A stretch of DNA of 64,000 bases, from NCBI GenBank assembly GCA_907165065.1, contig OU015524.1, positions 59,561,295-59,625,294 of the forward strand, in the 5' to 3' direction. This stretch comes from Caprimulgus europaeus. Taxonomy: Eukaryota; Chordata; Aves; Caprimulgiformes; Caprimulgidae. Every line of letters starts with the position of its first letter. The stretch's first letter is position 1. Shown here in pieces: positions 1 to 9,879 of the stretch. A program made the position numbers and the translations under genes. The notes beneath the pieces are model-generated. The model had not been told where the DNA came from. It did no database searches and saw nothing but the letters and a program-made list of their open reading frames with translations.

Positions 1-3000
1 ATCCCTGTAATTAGTCCGTACCTGTTTCATACCGTAGGTTGAAAAATTATATAGAACATTCTGAAAATAGCAGGACTGCAGAATGGCTTGAACTCCATAA
101 CGGAGGTCTCAGTCCATAACAGAAAATTGTTGGAAGTATATTAGCATCATCTTTTGCTTAGATAAAACTATTGCTGTCCCATTACCATGACTGGCAAATT
201 TCTCCTCTAAAGGTGCTCTCTGTAGAGGGACTATGGAACAGAAAGGATACTCCCATCTTCTAGAAATTTCTTCACTGTTTGCAAAATTGCATAATAAGGA
301 GAAAGGTATTTTTCTCTGAAGATGGCTAATAACTTTATGCTCTCTCAGTGAGGAACATTCCCTCTCAAGCCTGTTTCTGCTTCTCAAGCCACTCATTTTC
401 CTTTACGTCTGTGCTCGTATTTTGGCATCATTACTGTCTTGAGGAGTGCAGCCACCAAAAATGATTTGCCACTTTTCCTGCCATTTCTTCATAAGGCACT
501 GCAGAGCTGCTCTGTAGTATCCACTTCTGATATATTGCAAATCATGCACAAGGATTTCTTTTTCCATTCATAGTGACACTTTTTTTTTGAGGAGGTGGAT
601 TAGGAAAGTGAAAAAAAGTTTTACTTGGATTTTTTTTTTCTTTTAGAGAATCAGATAAGAGAGTTATTTAAAAAACATTAGCATATCAAAGCTGAGTTAT
701 ATTATGACCTAAAATACTCTATTTTGTATTTGATAGCTTGCTATTATTTTGTACTATATATGATTTCTCTATAGTTACAATTTAAAAATACGTTATCCAT
801 GTTTGACTAAACCAACAGTCCATTAGTTATTTCTGTCCTAACTACTGATACATTATTTATACTATTAAATAAATATTTGATAACAGGTGGCAGAGTAGTG
901 ATTTTACTTATGTCAAGTCATGGGGCTTTACTAATGTCCATTTGTTCTTTGAAAGTGTTAATAATTACAAAGAATTAAAAAAATATTTTTCAATTTTTGG
1001 TTATTTTTTCTTTTATATACTTTACTATTTAATAATCTGTTCATTTTATTCAATGGAGAAAACATGAATGCTCTAGCTGTTTTTCTGACAGTTTCTAATT
1101 GAGGATCATTATAGTAGCCTATATCCCATATTCTGAGAGCTCCAGCTGTTTCTAGGGATCTGCTCTTTATAGATGCTCTGAATTTTGTCCTAAATAAAAA
1201 CCATAAAGAAAAGTCATAATCGTTACTTTTGTTATCACAATTGAACAAACATCCTTTAAATGAAACAAAAGGCAAAATCTGTTTTCAATATAAGATTTGT
1301 TGAAATCTGGAAATATGGAAAGCAGTATCCTCTGATGGGGGGAATGCGCTTTAGGGTAGTGATATGGTGTTCAGGCTCCCTTTTTTAAGAGATGTTCTCT
1401 GTGCTCGACTTTTCTGCGATACAAAGAGTAGTCTGCAGTCTGGTGATGGTCAGACAGGTGGCAAGTCATGGCAGTCACAGAATTCTTTTAACCATGGATT
1501 TGGTCCATAGTTTTCTTCTTTGAGAAGGCAGCCATATATTCTTGAGCAGTGTCCCACTGGTGTTAAATCAGTTTGGAAACCTACTTGCTTTTCACTACAT
1601 TTTCTTATACCTGAGTGGTGACACCCTGGTCAGGATTTTGTTCTGGTTCCTGAAACATTTAATGAGAGGCTTGGAGCCTAAAAGCATTAGCTGGAAAGAG
1701 GCATGGAGAGGGGATTTGCCAATGGGATTCAGGGATAATCCAGGCTTAGTGAAGGTGTAGGAATGAAGAGGGACATTGGCAGCTCTCTTTTGATCGATTC
1801 AGGAAGGTGAGACTGCGTTAGTTCAGATTCGCAGTTATTAATCTACACAATAGAAACCTAAAGACTTTAAAAAGACTCACATTCATTGTTCTTCAAAATG
1901 TGGTTGCTCAGACTTCTAAAACACAATGTAAATTTTTTCCAGTGGATGGATAAATAAAATTTTCAGGCCTCTACTGTGAAGAATAGAAAACTTTCATAGC
2001 ATTATGCATAATATCAATAATTTCTTATGTCTGTATTTTTTTCTACAGGAAATTTGAAGATAGTCATGCCTATTAGGTTCCTAGAAGATGCAGGTAACTC
2101 TTTTATACTGAAAAAAAATATTCCTGTTCCCTATGTGTTTTTCTGCACTTTCCTAATGTTCCTTCAAACCCAATTTAGTTTCTCCACTGTAGGAATGTAA
2201 AATATTCCAGTATCTCTAATACTACTTTTTTTACCCTTTTCCTTGCTATTGTAACATCATGACTGTCATTATAATTCTCCCTGTCACATCCAGAACATAT
2301 CCTGGGTTTGGGTAATGTGGAAGCAGGGAACCTATATTGTTCTTCAAATTCAAATGCTATACTTGTCTATGAAAATCATACCTCTGAGCATTTATTCCTT
2401 ATAACAGAACAGTGGAAACCTAGTGCCTAAACAGTACAGGTATAGTTGGATGGGAATTTTGACATTGAAATCTTAAATGCTAAAGGCATATAAGCAGAGT
2501 CATAGCTCATTTCTTTAAAACATTTTTTACCTCTATTAAGACATTCTCACTAAAATTTAATATAGTAATTGGAAGATGGAGATGTGGAAAGGTCCCAGTA
2601 GTGTTGGCATTCAGAATGCTTATTTGATGGCTCTTTTTTTAACTGTTTAAAAGCAGTTTAAAAGGGTGATCAATAGCTTCTTGTAAAACCAGTCAGATGG
2701 TCTAAGGTAAGAAGTACTTCACTTTAGCCATCTTAAAATCTGGTATATACTCCTAGATAGTCATCTAGGATTTCTGCCTAGCTGACAGTGAGAAACAGGT
2801 ATCTCGAGGGCCATGTACATAGACATCCCCTGTGCCTGAAGTACCCATCACAATATGGAAAGATTTCTCCTCTGGAAGTACTGATCACCCTTCTCTGGCT
2901 TTAGAGGAAGGCCAGGTGACTAAAGTGCGTGGCTGAACTGTAGGTGAGTAATACTGTGTAAAGTATTTCACACCCACGGTGTTAGGGTTAGATTTTCAGC

Positions 3001-3357
3001 AGTGATTTTCTGAAAGAGCTTTGGAAGTAAGTGGCAGACTTTCTTAGAATCAAGGCTTTAGACTGTCCCCAGAAAGCCTTCTAAAGCTACTATTCAATTT
3101 TGAAAGTTGAGATCCCCGTTCTCTGTCCTTAAGGCTTTTATTGAGTAGTGATTATGCTTGTGTGCAGTTTCTGGAGCCAGTCTTTACTATGTCTCCTGAC
3201 AAAAGGGAGTTTTGTGAAATGTAGTTACCTTTACTTAAGTCCCTCAATATTTTTCATGAAAGGCTCAATGAAAGTGCAGCTGACAGCATCAATGTTATTT
3301 TACCTGGCTGTATTAATTGGTGTGTGTGGTTTCTTTGGTTTTGCTTTTTCCTTACAG
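1..3357 (+). other. HIVEP2: HIVEP2 upstream intron (non-coding)
   Basis: AT-rich sequence with no ORF resembling a known protein. It ends in a strong splice acceptor: a T-rich tract running into CTTACAG at 3351-3357. Known HIVEP2 genes have several non-coding 5' exons spread over a long distance, so I infer that this is the intron before the first coding exon. The only internal structure I would flag is the candidate small exon at 2049-2093, listed separately. No promoter or CpG island is visible, so the transcription start is outside the window. Confidence 0.6.
2049..2093 (+). other. Candidate 45-nt non-coding leader exon of HIVEP2
   Basis: A pyrimidine tract ending TTTTTTTCTACAG (AG at 2047-2048) is followed 45 nt later by a good donor, CAG|GTAACT (GT at 2094-2095). 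The segment contains an ATG at 2066. If this segment is joined to the acceptor-defined exon at 3358, that ATG reads through the junction in frame into the uORF at 3372, giving a 23-residue upstream peptide that ends at 3401. This is seen only as splice-site quality and reading frame. Use of the exon is inferred, and it could be a pseudo-exon. Confidence 0.35.
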
Positions 3358-3371
3358 GTAGCTGTGTCACC

Positions 3372-3401
3372 ATGGAAGAGATGAAGAGAACTTTGCTCTA
3401 A
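3372..3401 (+). promoter_or_regulatory. uORF 1, nine codons
   Basis: Short upstream ORF encoding MEEMKRTLL and stopping at TAA 3399-3401. Its start context, TCACCATGG, is close to the optimal vertebrate initiation context. It lies 339 nt upstream of the main start and is out of the way of the main reading frame. If the 2049-2093 exon is used, this uORF is extended upstream in frame. Translation is not shown by the sequence alone. Confidence 0.5.
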
Positions 3402-3450
3402 TAGATCACAAATATCTCTGGGTCTTTCTGCGTTTCGGTATTTAATAACA

Positions 3451-3538
3451 ATGGAAAATGTCCAAATGCTATAACAAGTCTTTGCAAATGTATAATAAAC
3501 TGTTTAGGAAAGTTCCTGCTATGAACAGAACTGCATAA
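3451..3538 (+). promoter_or_regulatory. Overlapping uORFs 2 and 3
   Basis: Two short upstream ORFs overlap in different frames. The first runs 3451-3474, encodes MENVQML and has A at -3 and G at +4. The second runs 3458-3538, encodes 26 residues from MSKCYNKS to MNRTA, and has A at -3 but T at +4. Both end before the main start at 3740, so reinitiation or leaky scanning would be needed to reach it. They are visible in the sequence; a regulatory role is inferred. Confidence 0.4.
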
Positions 3539-3739
3539 TACTCACGTTAGTGTACATACACAAATCTAATGCCTATAGACTACTGTGTGGAAAGTTCCAA
3601 AGAGAAAGAAAAGTCTGTGAACTTGCAACAGCCCTGGAAAAATGGGAGCAACAAAACTTTAAAAAGCACAGCTTTGGACACACTCCATGTGTCTGCACAG
3701 CTTTCAAGTGAACTAGCACTTAAGACCTTGTGTAACAAA

Positions 3740-6700
3740 ATGGACTCTGGGGACACAGCTATAGGGCAAAAAGCTACCTCAAGGTCTGGAGAAACTGCTA
3801 AAGTACCAAGTAGATGGAGGCAAGAACATTCAGCTGTTATTAAGATGAGCGCTTTTGGCAATCAAGAAGTACAGAGGCAACCACAAATAGATCACAAGCA
3901 AATTGGAAACACAGCATCAGCACAACTTTTTAGTTCTGGGAAACTGGTATCATCAAGTGAAGCTGCACAGCAAGTCACGGAGAAGCAATATCCACAGCAT
4001 CGTCCAAGTCCTTACTCATGTCAACATTCACTTTCTTTCCCACAGCATTCATTGCCACAAGGCTTCTTGCACAACATAAAGCCACATCAGAGCTTGGAAG
4101 GCTCTCCGTGGCAGTTTCCTAGCCACTTGCAATCAGTTGCCTCAGAAGACTTGTTTCCTTTTCATATGCATAGCCATAGTGGAGGTTTCTCCAGGAAGAA
4201 GATTTCAAGTTTAAACCCTGCATACAGCCAATATTCACAGAAATCTTTAGAACAATCAGATGATGCTCACAAAAAGGAGCACAAACCCAAAAAGCCTGGC
4301 AAGTACATTTGTCCTTACTGTAATCGGGCTTGTGCCAAACCTAGTGTACTTAAAAAGCATATTAGGTCTCATACTGGAGAGCGACCGTATCCTTGTGTTC
4401 CTTGTGGTTTCTCCTTCAAGACAAAGAGCAACCTTTACAAGCACAGGAAGTCACATGCCCATGCAATTAAAGCAGGATTGGTACCTTTCACAGAGTCAGC
4501 AGTCTCTAAATTGGACCTAGATGCCAGTTACATTGACGTGGAAGCTGAAATACATTCAGATGGTGAGCAGAGCACGGACACTGATGAGGAGACCCCACTC
4601 CTCATGGAAGGTTCTGACAAACTGAGCCCTGTCCCACAGCTCCCCCTGGACATAGCTAGCAGGAGTAGTTTTCACTCTTCCATGGAAGAGTCCTTGGTGG
4701 GGCCAATGAAAGTGCCCATTTTGATTATCCCTAAAAGTGGAATTCAGTTACCCAGTGAGAGTTCACCATATATTAGCTCTGATATGTTGCAAACCCCATC
4801 TTTAAGTACAAAGTCTGATGACTCTCATACAGTTAAACAGCGACTTGCACTAAGACTGTCAGAGAAAAAAGGGCAAGATTCTGAGCAGTCATTAAACCTC
4901 CTGAGCCCACACAGTAAAGGAAGCACTGACTCTGGTTATTTTTCCCGCTCAGAAAGTGCTGAGCAGCAAATAAGCCCACCAAATACTAATGCAAAGTCTT
5001 ATGAAGAGATCATCTTTGGGAAGTTCTATAGGATTAATCAAAGGACAGCACTAACAGTAGCCACAACAAATCAGGAACACAGCTTAATGGGTAGAAAGGG
5101 CAAAGCAGAGCCATTACCTCTTTTAAATAGCAGGTTAGATATCAAGATGCTTGAGGAACATATTTCTCAGCTGACTCCAAATAAAGAAGAACTCATAGAC
5201 TCCAGTAATTTGAGCACTATTAAATCTACACAAGTTTATCCAGGCAGCATTACAGAATCTAGACAATCTCAGACCACCACATCATCCGTCAAAAGCGAAT
5301 CCAGCCTGTACCAAGTCAGTCAGCAGGGTGATGTGCCTATCCTTCTCGAGCCCCCAGTAGATCCTTCTCCCCTTATTAGAAGTAACTCCATGCCAACCTC
5401 TTCTGCAAACAGCCTAAGTATTCCCCCATCTCTGAGAGGAAGCCATTCATTTGATGAGAAGATGACTGGCTCAGATGATGTATTTTACCCTGGGACAGTG
5501 GGAATATCCCACCAAAGGATGTTGAGAAGACAGGCTGCCTTTGAACTCCCCTCTGTGCAGGAGGGGCACTCAGATTCAGACTATCATGGAAGACCAGGGA
5601 AAAATATCATTATTGCTTCCAGCAGACAGACAGCAGGTGACAAAGGACCATCCTTAAAAGACAAGAAAGGAGACAAGACCTTTTATGACTATGATGCCAG
5701 TGGAAAGCACTACAGAAAGTGGGATGAATTTGAAGCTCAGAAGCAGAACTACAGGGACTCACCATCCTTAGGTGGGATGAACAAGGTGGGAGAGTACTTT
5801 GTTGATCCACTCGGACAATCTCAGGCAGTGTCATCCATGCTTGGAACAACTTTTGAAAATAGAAAGCGCAGGAAAGAGGAGAGTGTTGGAGATGAGGAAG
5901 ACAGTCCCATGCTTTGCAGCAGTATGACTGGCACAACTGGAGGAATTCAGCATTTGGACTTTGACCCAAAATCCCAAATTCAGGAAGTGCCAAGGAGCGG
6001 ATTTGCCCTTCAAGGCCTGGACAATACTGCCCACTGCCATGCAGAGCGTTTTGAAATCTGCAGACCTTACTTGCAGTCTGGAAGCCCAGCAGCTTCACTG
6101 GAAGACTCATCCTTAACTGCAGAGCAAGAAAAGACTGCAGAATCCCTGGCTAGAAAGCCTCCTGGAAATGTCATCTCTGTCATTCAGCACACAAATTCGT
6201 TGAGCAGGCCAAACTCATTTGAAAGGTCTGAATCTACAGAACATATTTCATGCCAGCAGGAAAAGATCTATTCACCATCTGAAACATGCGAGAGTGAGAT
6301 TTGCGAGTCCCCAATGAGCCCAGACCGAGCTCCACAAACAGAGAATGCTGACACCAGTAAGCCATCTCCATCGCAGCAACCTCAGCCGTATCATATGCAA
6401 CCCAGGTTGGTTCGCCAGCACAACATACAGGTACCTGAAATTCGTGTCACAGAGGAGCCAGATAAGCCTGAGAAAGATAAAGAAGTGCAGAGTAAAGAGC
6501 AGGAGAGACCCACCGAAGAATTCCAGTGGCCCCAGAGGAGTGAAACCCTTTCTCAACTTCCAGCTGAAAAGCTGCCACCCAAAAAGAAGCGTTTACGTCT
6601 GGCTGACATGGAGCACTCCTCTGGAGAATCCAGCTTTGAGTCCACAGGTACAAGCCTCTCTCGCAGCCCTAGCCAAGAAAGTAATTTGTCCCACAGTTCG

Positions 6701-8983
6701 AGTTTTTCAATGTCCTTTGAAAGAGAAGAGAGTATGAAGTTCATCACGCCTCCCAAACAAGATGAGTTTGGAAAACAGTCTGAGTTTTTAACAGTTCCAG
6801 CTGGTGCTTACTCACTTTCCGTCCCTGGGCATCACCATCAGAGGGAAATGAGACGCTGCTCATCTGAACAGATGCCGTGTCCTCATGCTGCTGAAATCCC
6901 AGAGATCCGAAGTAAATCCTTTGATTATGGGAACCTGTCTCATGCCTCATCAGCTGGGACACCTACTACAGCACTGTCTCCATCCCGAGAGAGGAAGAAA
7001 TGCTTCTTGGTTCGCCAGGCTTCCTTCAGTGGTTTTCCAGAGATTTCCCAGACTGATCAGAGCACAGAACAAAGTATAAAGCAGGAGCAGATGGAACATG
7101 CACAGGCTGGTCTTCGCTCTTCCCAGCTTGCCTGGCATCACTCCCCTTCCTCTGTACTTCAGCCCATTCAGGTAGATGACTCTGGAAAACAGGCTGTTGG
7201 CTCTTGTGCTCCGCTTAATAATAGCTCATCCCACCTTACCCAGCAACAGGCTCTTCTTGCAGACAGCCCAGAAGTGTTAAGGACTCCCTTGATCCAGCAA
7301 GCACCTTATATTCCTAACAAACATCCATCAGAGCAGCAGCAGCTATTTGCACATCAGGAAAAAGTCCCATTTTCCCCTATTCATAGCACCTTGTTTCAGT
7401 TCCCATATCCAGCTGTCTGTATGGTTCACTTACCGCCATCTCATCAGCCTGTCTTGTGGCAGTCATGCACAGAACCTCTACCCTTCCAGCATCATTTTGT
7501 ACAACAGCTGCAGAAATCTTATGTCAAGCAGCCTTTCCAAACAGACGTTCCTCCAAGTTATCACCTGGAACATGCGCCAGAGCTTATTGGAAAGAAACCA
7601 GCTGATCAGGTGCATGCCAAAGAGCAAGCATACCAGCATTATTCAGAAACATCTGGGCAGTATTCAAAAAATACTCTTGCTAAGTACCAGTCAGACCATA
7701 GCATTAAACCGACAGATACCTCCTCTGAGCAGCATCTTCAGACAGATTTTGACTCCCTGGGTGATGGATCTGTACAGTCTTTGCCAGGAACAGTTGTTCC
7801 CGTCAGGATTCAAACCCATGTGCCATCTTATGGTAGTGTCATGTACACAAGCATTTCCCAGATCCTTGGACAGAGTAGCAGTCCTGCAATCGTAATTTGT
7901 AAGGTGGATGAGACTGTTTCTCAAAGAACGTTGGCAACTAGTGCAACCATGCAAGGAATTGGATTTAACATTGCTCAGATGCTGGGTCAGCGTGGAGGGC
8001 TAGAAAAATATCCTTTGTGGAAAGTGCCACAGACACTGCCACTTGGACTGGAGCCACCAATTCCCCTGTGCTTGCCTTCCAGTTCTGACATAGCTTCGAC
8101 CCTGGGAGGAAGCAAACGAATGCTTTCACCTGCCAGCAGCTTGGATCTCTTCATGGAGACCAAGCAGCAGAAACGAGTCAAAGAAGAAAAAATGTATGGG
8201 CAGATAGTTGAGGAGCTAAGTGCAGTTGAGTTAACTAACTCTGATATAAAGAAAGATTTTCCAAGAGTGCAGAAGCCTCAACTGGTAAGGCAGAGCTGTG
8301 CTACCGAGCCAAAAGAAAGTCTGCCATCCATGTCATCCTCTTCACCGCTGTTGTCTTCATCATCTCAAGATTTCCCACCTGTCAGCATGCCAACAGCTGA
8401 TGCTTTCCCACTGAGCAGGGAGAAACTTTCCAGTTTTGATTCCACATCACCAGTGCAGAAGTCCAGTGGTCCTTCTGAAGGAAGAGACTCGCCAGAGGAA
8501 CTGGATGTGGATGAAACAGCCTCAGATATGAGCATGAGTCCACAGAGGTCTTCATTGCCACCAGGAGAAGTTCAGACAGAAGACCAACTGAAACATCAAA
8601 AATTGCCTCTTGGGATGTTAGTCCAGATGTCATCCAGTACCACTGGGAAAGTCACGGGCTCAACCATTCTCCTGACAGACGTGGCAGATTTTCAGCAGAT
8701 CCTTCAGTTCCCAAGCCTGCGCACTACTACTACTGTGAGCTGGTGTTTCTTAAACTATACGAAACCCAATTACATTCAGCAACCAACCCTCAAATCTTCC
8801 GTTTATGCTTCATGGTGTATAAGTTCATGCAATCCAAATCCATCTGGGCTAAGTACAAAGACCACTTTGGCACTTTTAAGGTCCAAGCAAAAAAACACCA
8901 CTGAAATCTACACTCTGGCTGCTATGCATAGACCTGGAGCTGGTAAACTGACATCATCGAGTGCATGGAAACAGTTTGCTCAG
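3740..8983 (+). CDS. HIVEP2: HIVEP2 coding exon 1 (residues 1-1748)
   Basis: Giant exon encoding most of HIVEP2, a nuclear zinc-finger factor of the ZAS/Schnurri family that binds kappaB-like and related enhancer sequences and takes part in immune, BMP-Smad and neuronal gene control. A C2H2 pair lies at residues 189-211 and 217-239 (C191, C194, H207, H211; C219, C222, H235, H239) with the linker TGERPY. Other landmarks are the conserved [20 protein letters not shown] block (about 395-428), a basic nuclear localisation signal [11 protein letters not shown] near 946-956, the LVRQASFSG box (1090-1098), and a Cys/Trp block with SWC at 1667 and again at 1691. The start at 3740 (MDSGDTA) matches the known vertebrate N-terminus and has A at -3 and G at +4. 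The in-frame ATG at 3569 is weaker. The exon ends CAG|GTAAAT in phase 0. Unspliced, the frame adds VNKRFQ and stops at 9004. Identity rests on recalled long-range similarity to human HIVEP2 and is very secure. Confidence 0.97.
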
Positions 8984-9724
8984 GTAAATAAGAGGTTTCA
9001 ATAAAATTAAATTAGTATATCTTTATTTGAGAAAATATTAGTAAACTATAAAATGTAAATTAATTATTTAAAAAAAAAATACTGACATCTTCCCATGACA
9101 ACTTTTGAGCCTCAGTTTACCTTTCTACAAGCTCTGCTACTTCTACTCTTTCTGTCTCCATTTTCAAAAATCAGATGTAAAAAGTGAGGCTTTTAAAGCC
9201 CTCCCTTCATGTGTGGCAGAGCCTGATACTTTATCTGCCTTTTATCCCTTGTTTTTGTTGTATCCTGATTCCAACAATATCAGACGCAAACATCCACATG
9301 CGTTTGTAAGTAAAGATTAAGTTAAAAATGAGTAAAATGAGTAAGGATCTTCAGATCCCTTTAATGTCTTTTACATACTGCCTCTTCCTCATGGACTAAG
9401 CATTAGATAATGGTGCCAGGGAAAATACTGTAATGGCAATAAATTACCTTCTAAGGCTTTTCCATCTCTATTTTCCATGATTTTTTTTTTTTTCCTGAGG
9501 AAAGATATGGTGGTATCTTTTCTGTCAAGACTCCTATAAAAATTTGTCCATGCTGCCCCCTCTCTTATTCTCTGTCAAATTAAATGAGACAAATTAATTC
9601 ATCTTATAGACTTGCACCAAAATGCGAGTTTGGCTTTGACCTGTAATGTTAAAAGTACTTGAAATGAAGTGTGCATTTATTGTGTGCTCCAGCAGTAACA
9701 CCCTTCCTTGACTTTGTTCTACAG
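8984..9724 (+). other. HIVEP2: HIVEP2 intron after coding exon 1
   Basis: This 741-bp intron runs from donor GTAAAT to acceptor TTGTTCTACAG. It is AT-rich and short for this gene. An AATAAA hexamer sits 16 nt into it (9000-9005) and overlaps the read-through stop codon. No other feature is seen. Confidence 0.9.
9000..9005 (+). terminator. Candidate intronic polyadenylation signal
   Basis: A canonical AATAAA overlaps the stop TAA (9002-9004) that the large exon's frame reaches when the donor at 8984 is not used. Use of this site would end the protein after residue 1748 plus six residues and remove the C-terminal finger pair. The downstream sequence is AT-rich without a clear GT-rich element, which weakens the case. 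Confidence 0.25.
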
Positions 9725-9879
9725 ATGAAACACGAGCCATTCTTCTTGTTTGGCAGCAAGCTTGAAAAGAAAGTAGTGGGAAATATTATAAAAGAAAGAG
9801 TAAAAGGAGATATTCATGGAGATAAAGACATTACATCCAAACAAACTGAGCCGATACGAATTAAAATCTTTGAAGGAGG
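9725..9879 (+). CDS. HIVEP2: HIVEP2 coding exon 2 (residues 1749-1800)
   Basis: This 155-nt exon follows TTCTACAG and ends GGAGG|GTAAGA. It encodes a conserved lead-in to the C-terminal DNA-binding domain, including [18 protein letters not shown] and [11 protein letters not shown]. It enters in phase 0 and leaves two bases of a glycine codon that the next exon completes. The sequence matches the same region of human HIVEP2 closely, with MKHEPFF replacing the recalled human MKPDASF at its start. The segment is basic and probably orients the ZAS-C fingers; that role is inferred. Confidence 0.95.

Larger units (their letters stand above)
3358..3739 (+). promoter_or_regulatory. HIVEP2: HIVEP2 5' untranslated leader in the first coding exon
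   Basis: This stretch lies between the inferred splice acceptor (AG at 3356-3357) and the preferred start codon at 3740. It contains upstream ATGs at 3372, 3381, 3451, 3458, 3466 and 3569. The ones at 3372 and 3451 have A or a C-A-C-C context at -3 and G at +4, so they would be expected to engage scanning ribosomes. The ATG at 3569 is in frame with the main protein but has C at -3 and C at +4 (weak). An in-frame TAG at 3548-3550 limits any further N-terminal extension. This layout suggests translational control of the long protein, by inference. Confidence 0.6.

Noticed and set aside
5610..6110. 166-codon ORF on the minus strand inside the large HIVEP2 exon
   Set aside because: It lies antisense to a clearly conserved coding exon and its length is explained by the sense codon composition. 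It has no recognisable domain and no signals of its own.
7347..7895. 182-codon + strand ORF in another frame within the large exon
   Set aside because: It overlaps conserved HIVEP2 coding sequence. The predicted protein is low-information and unlike known families, so it is treated as a shadow frame.
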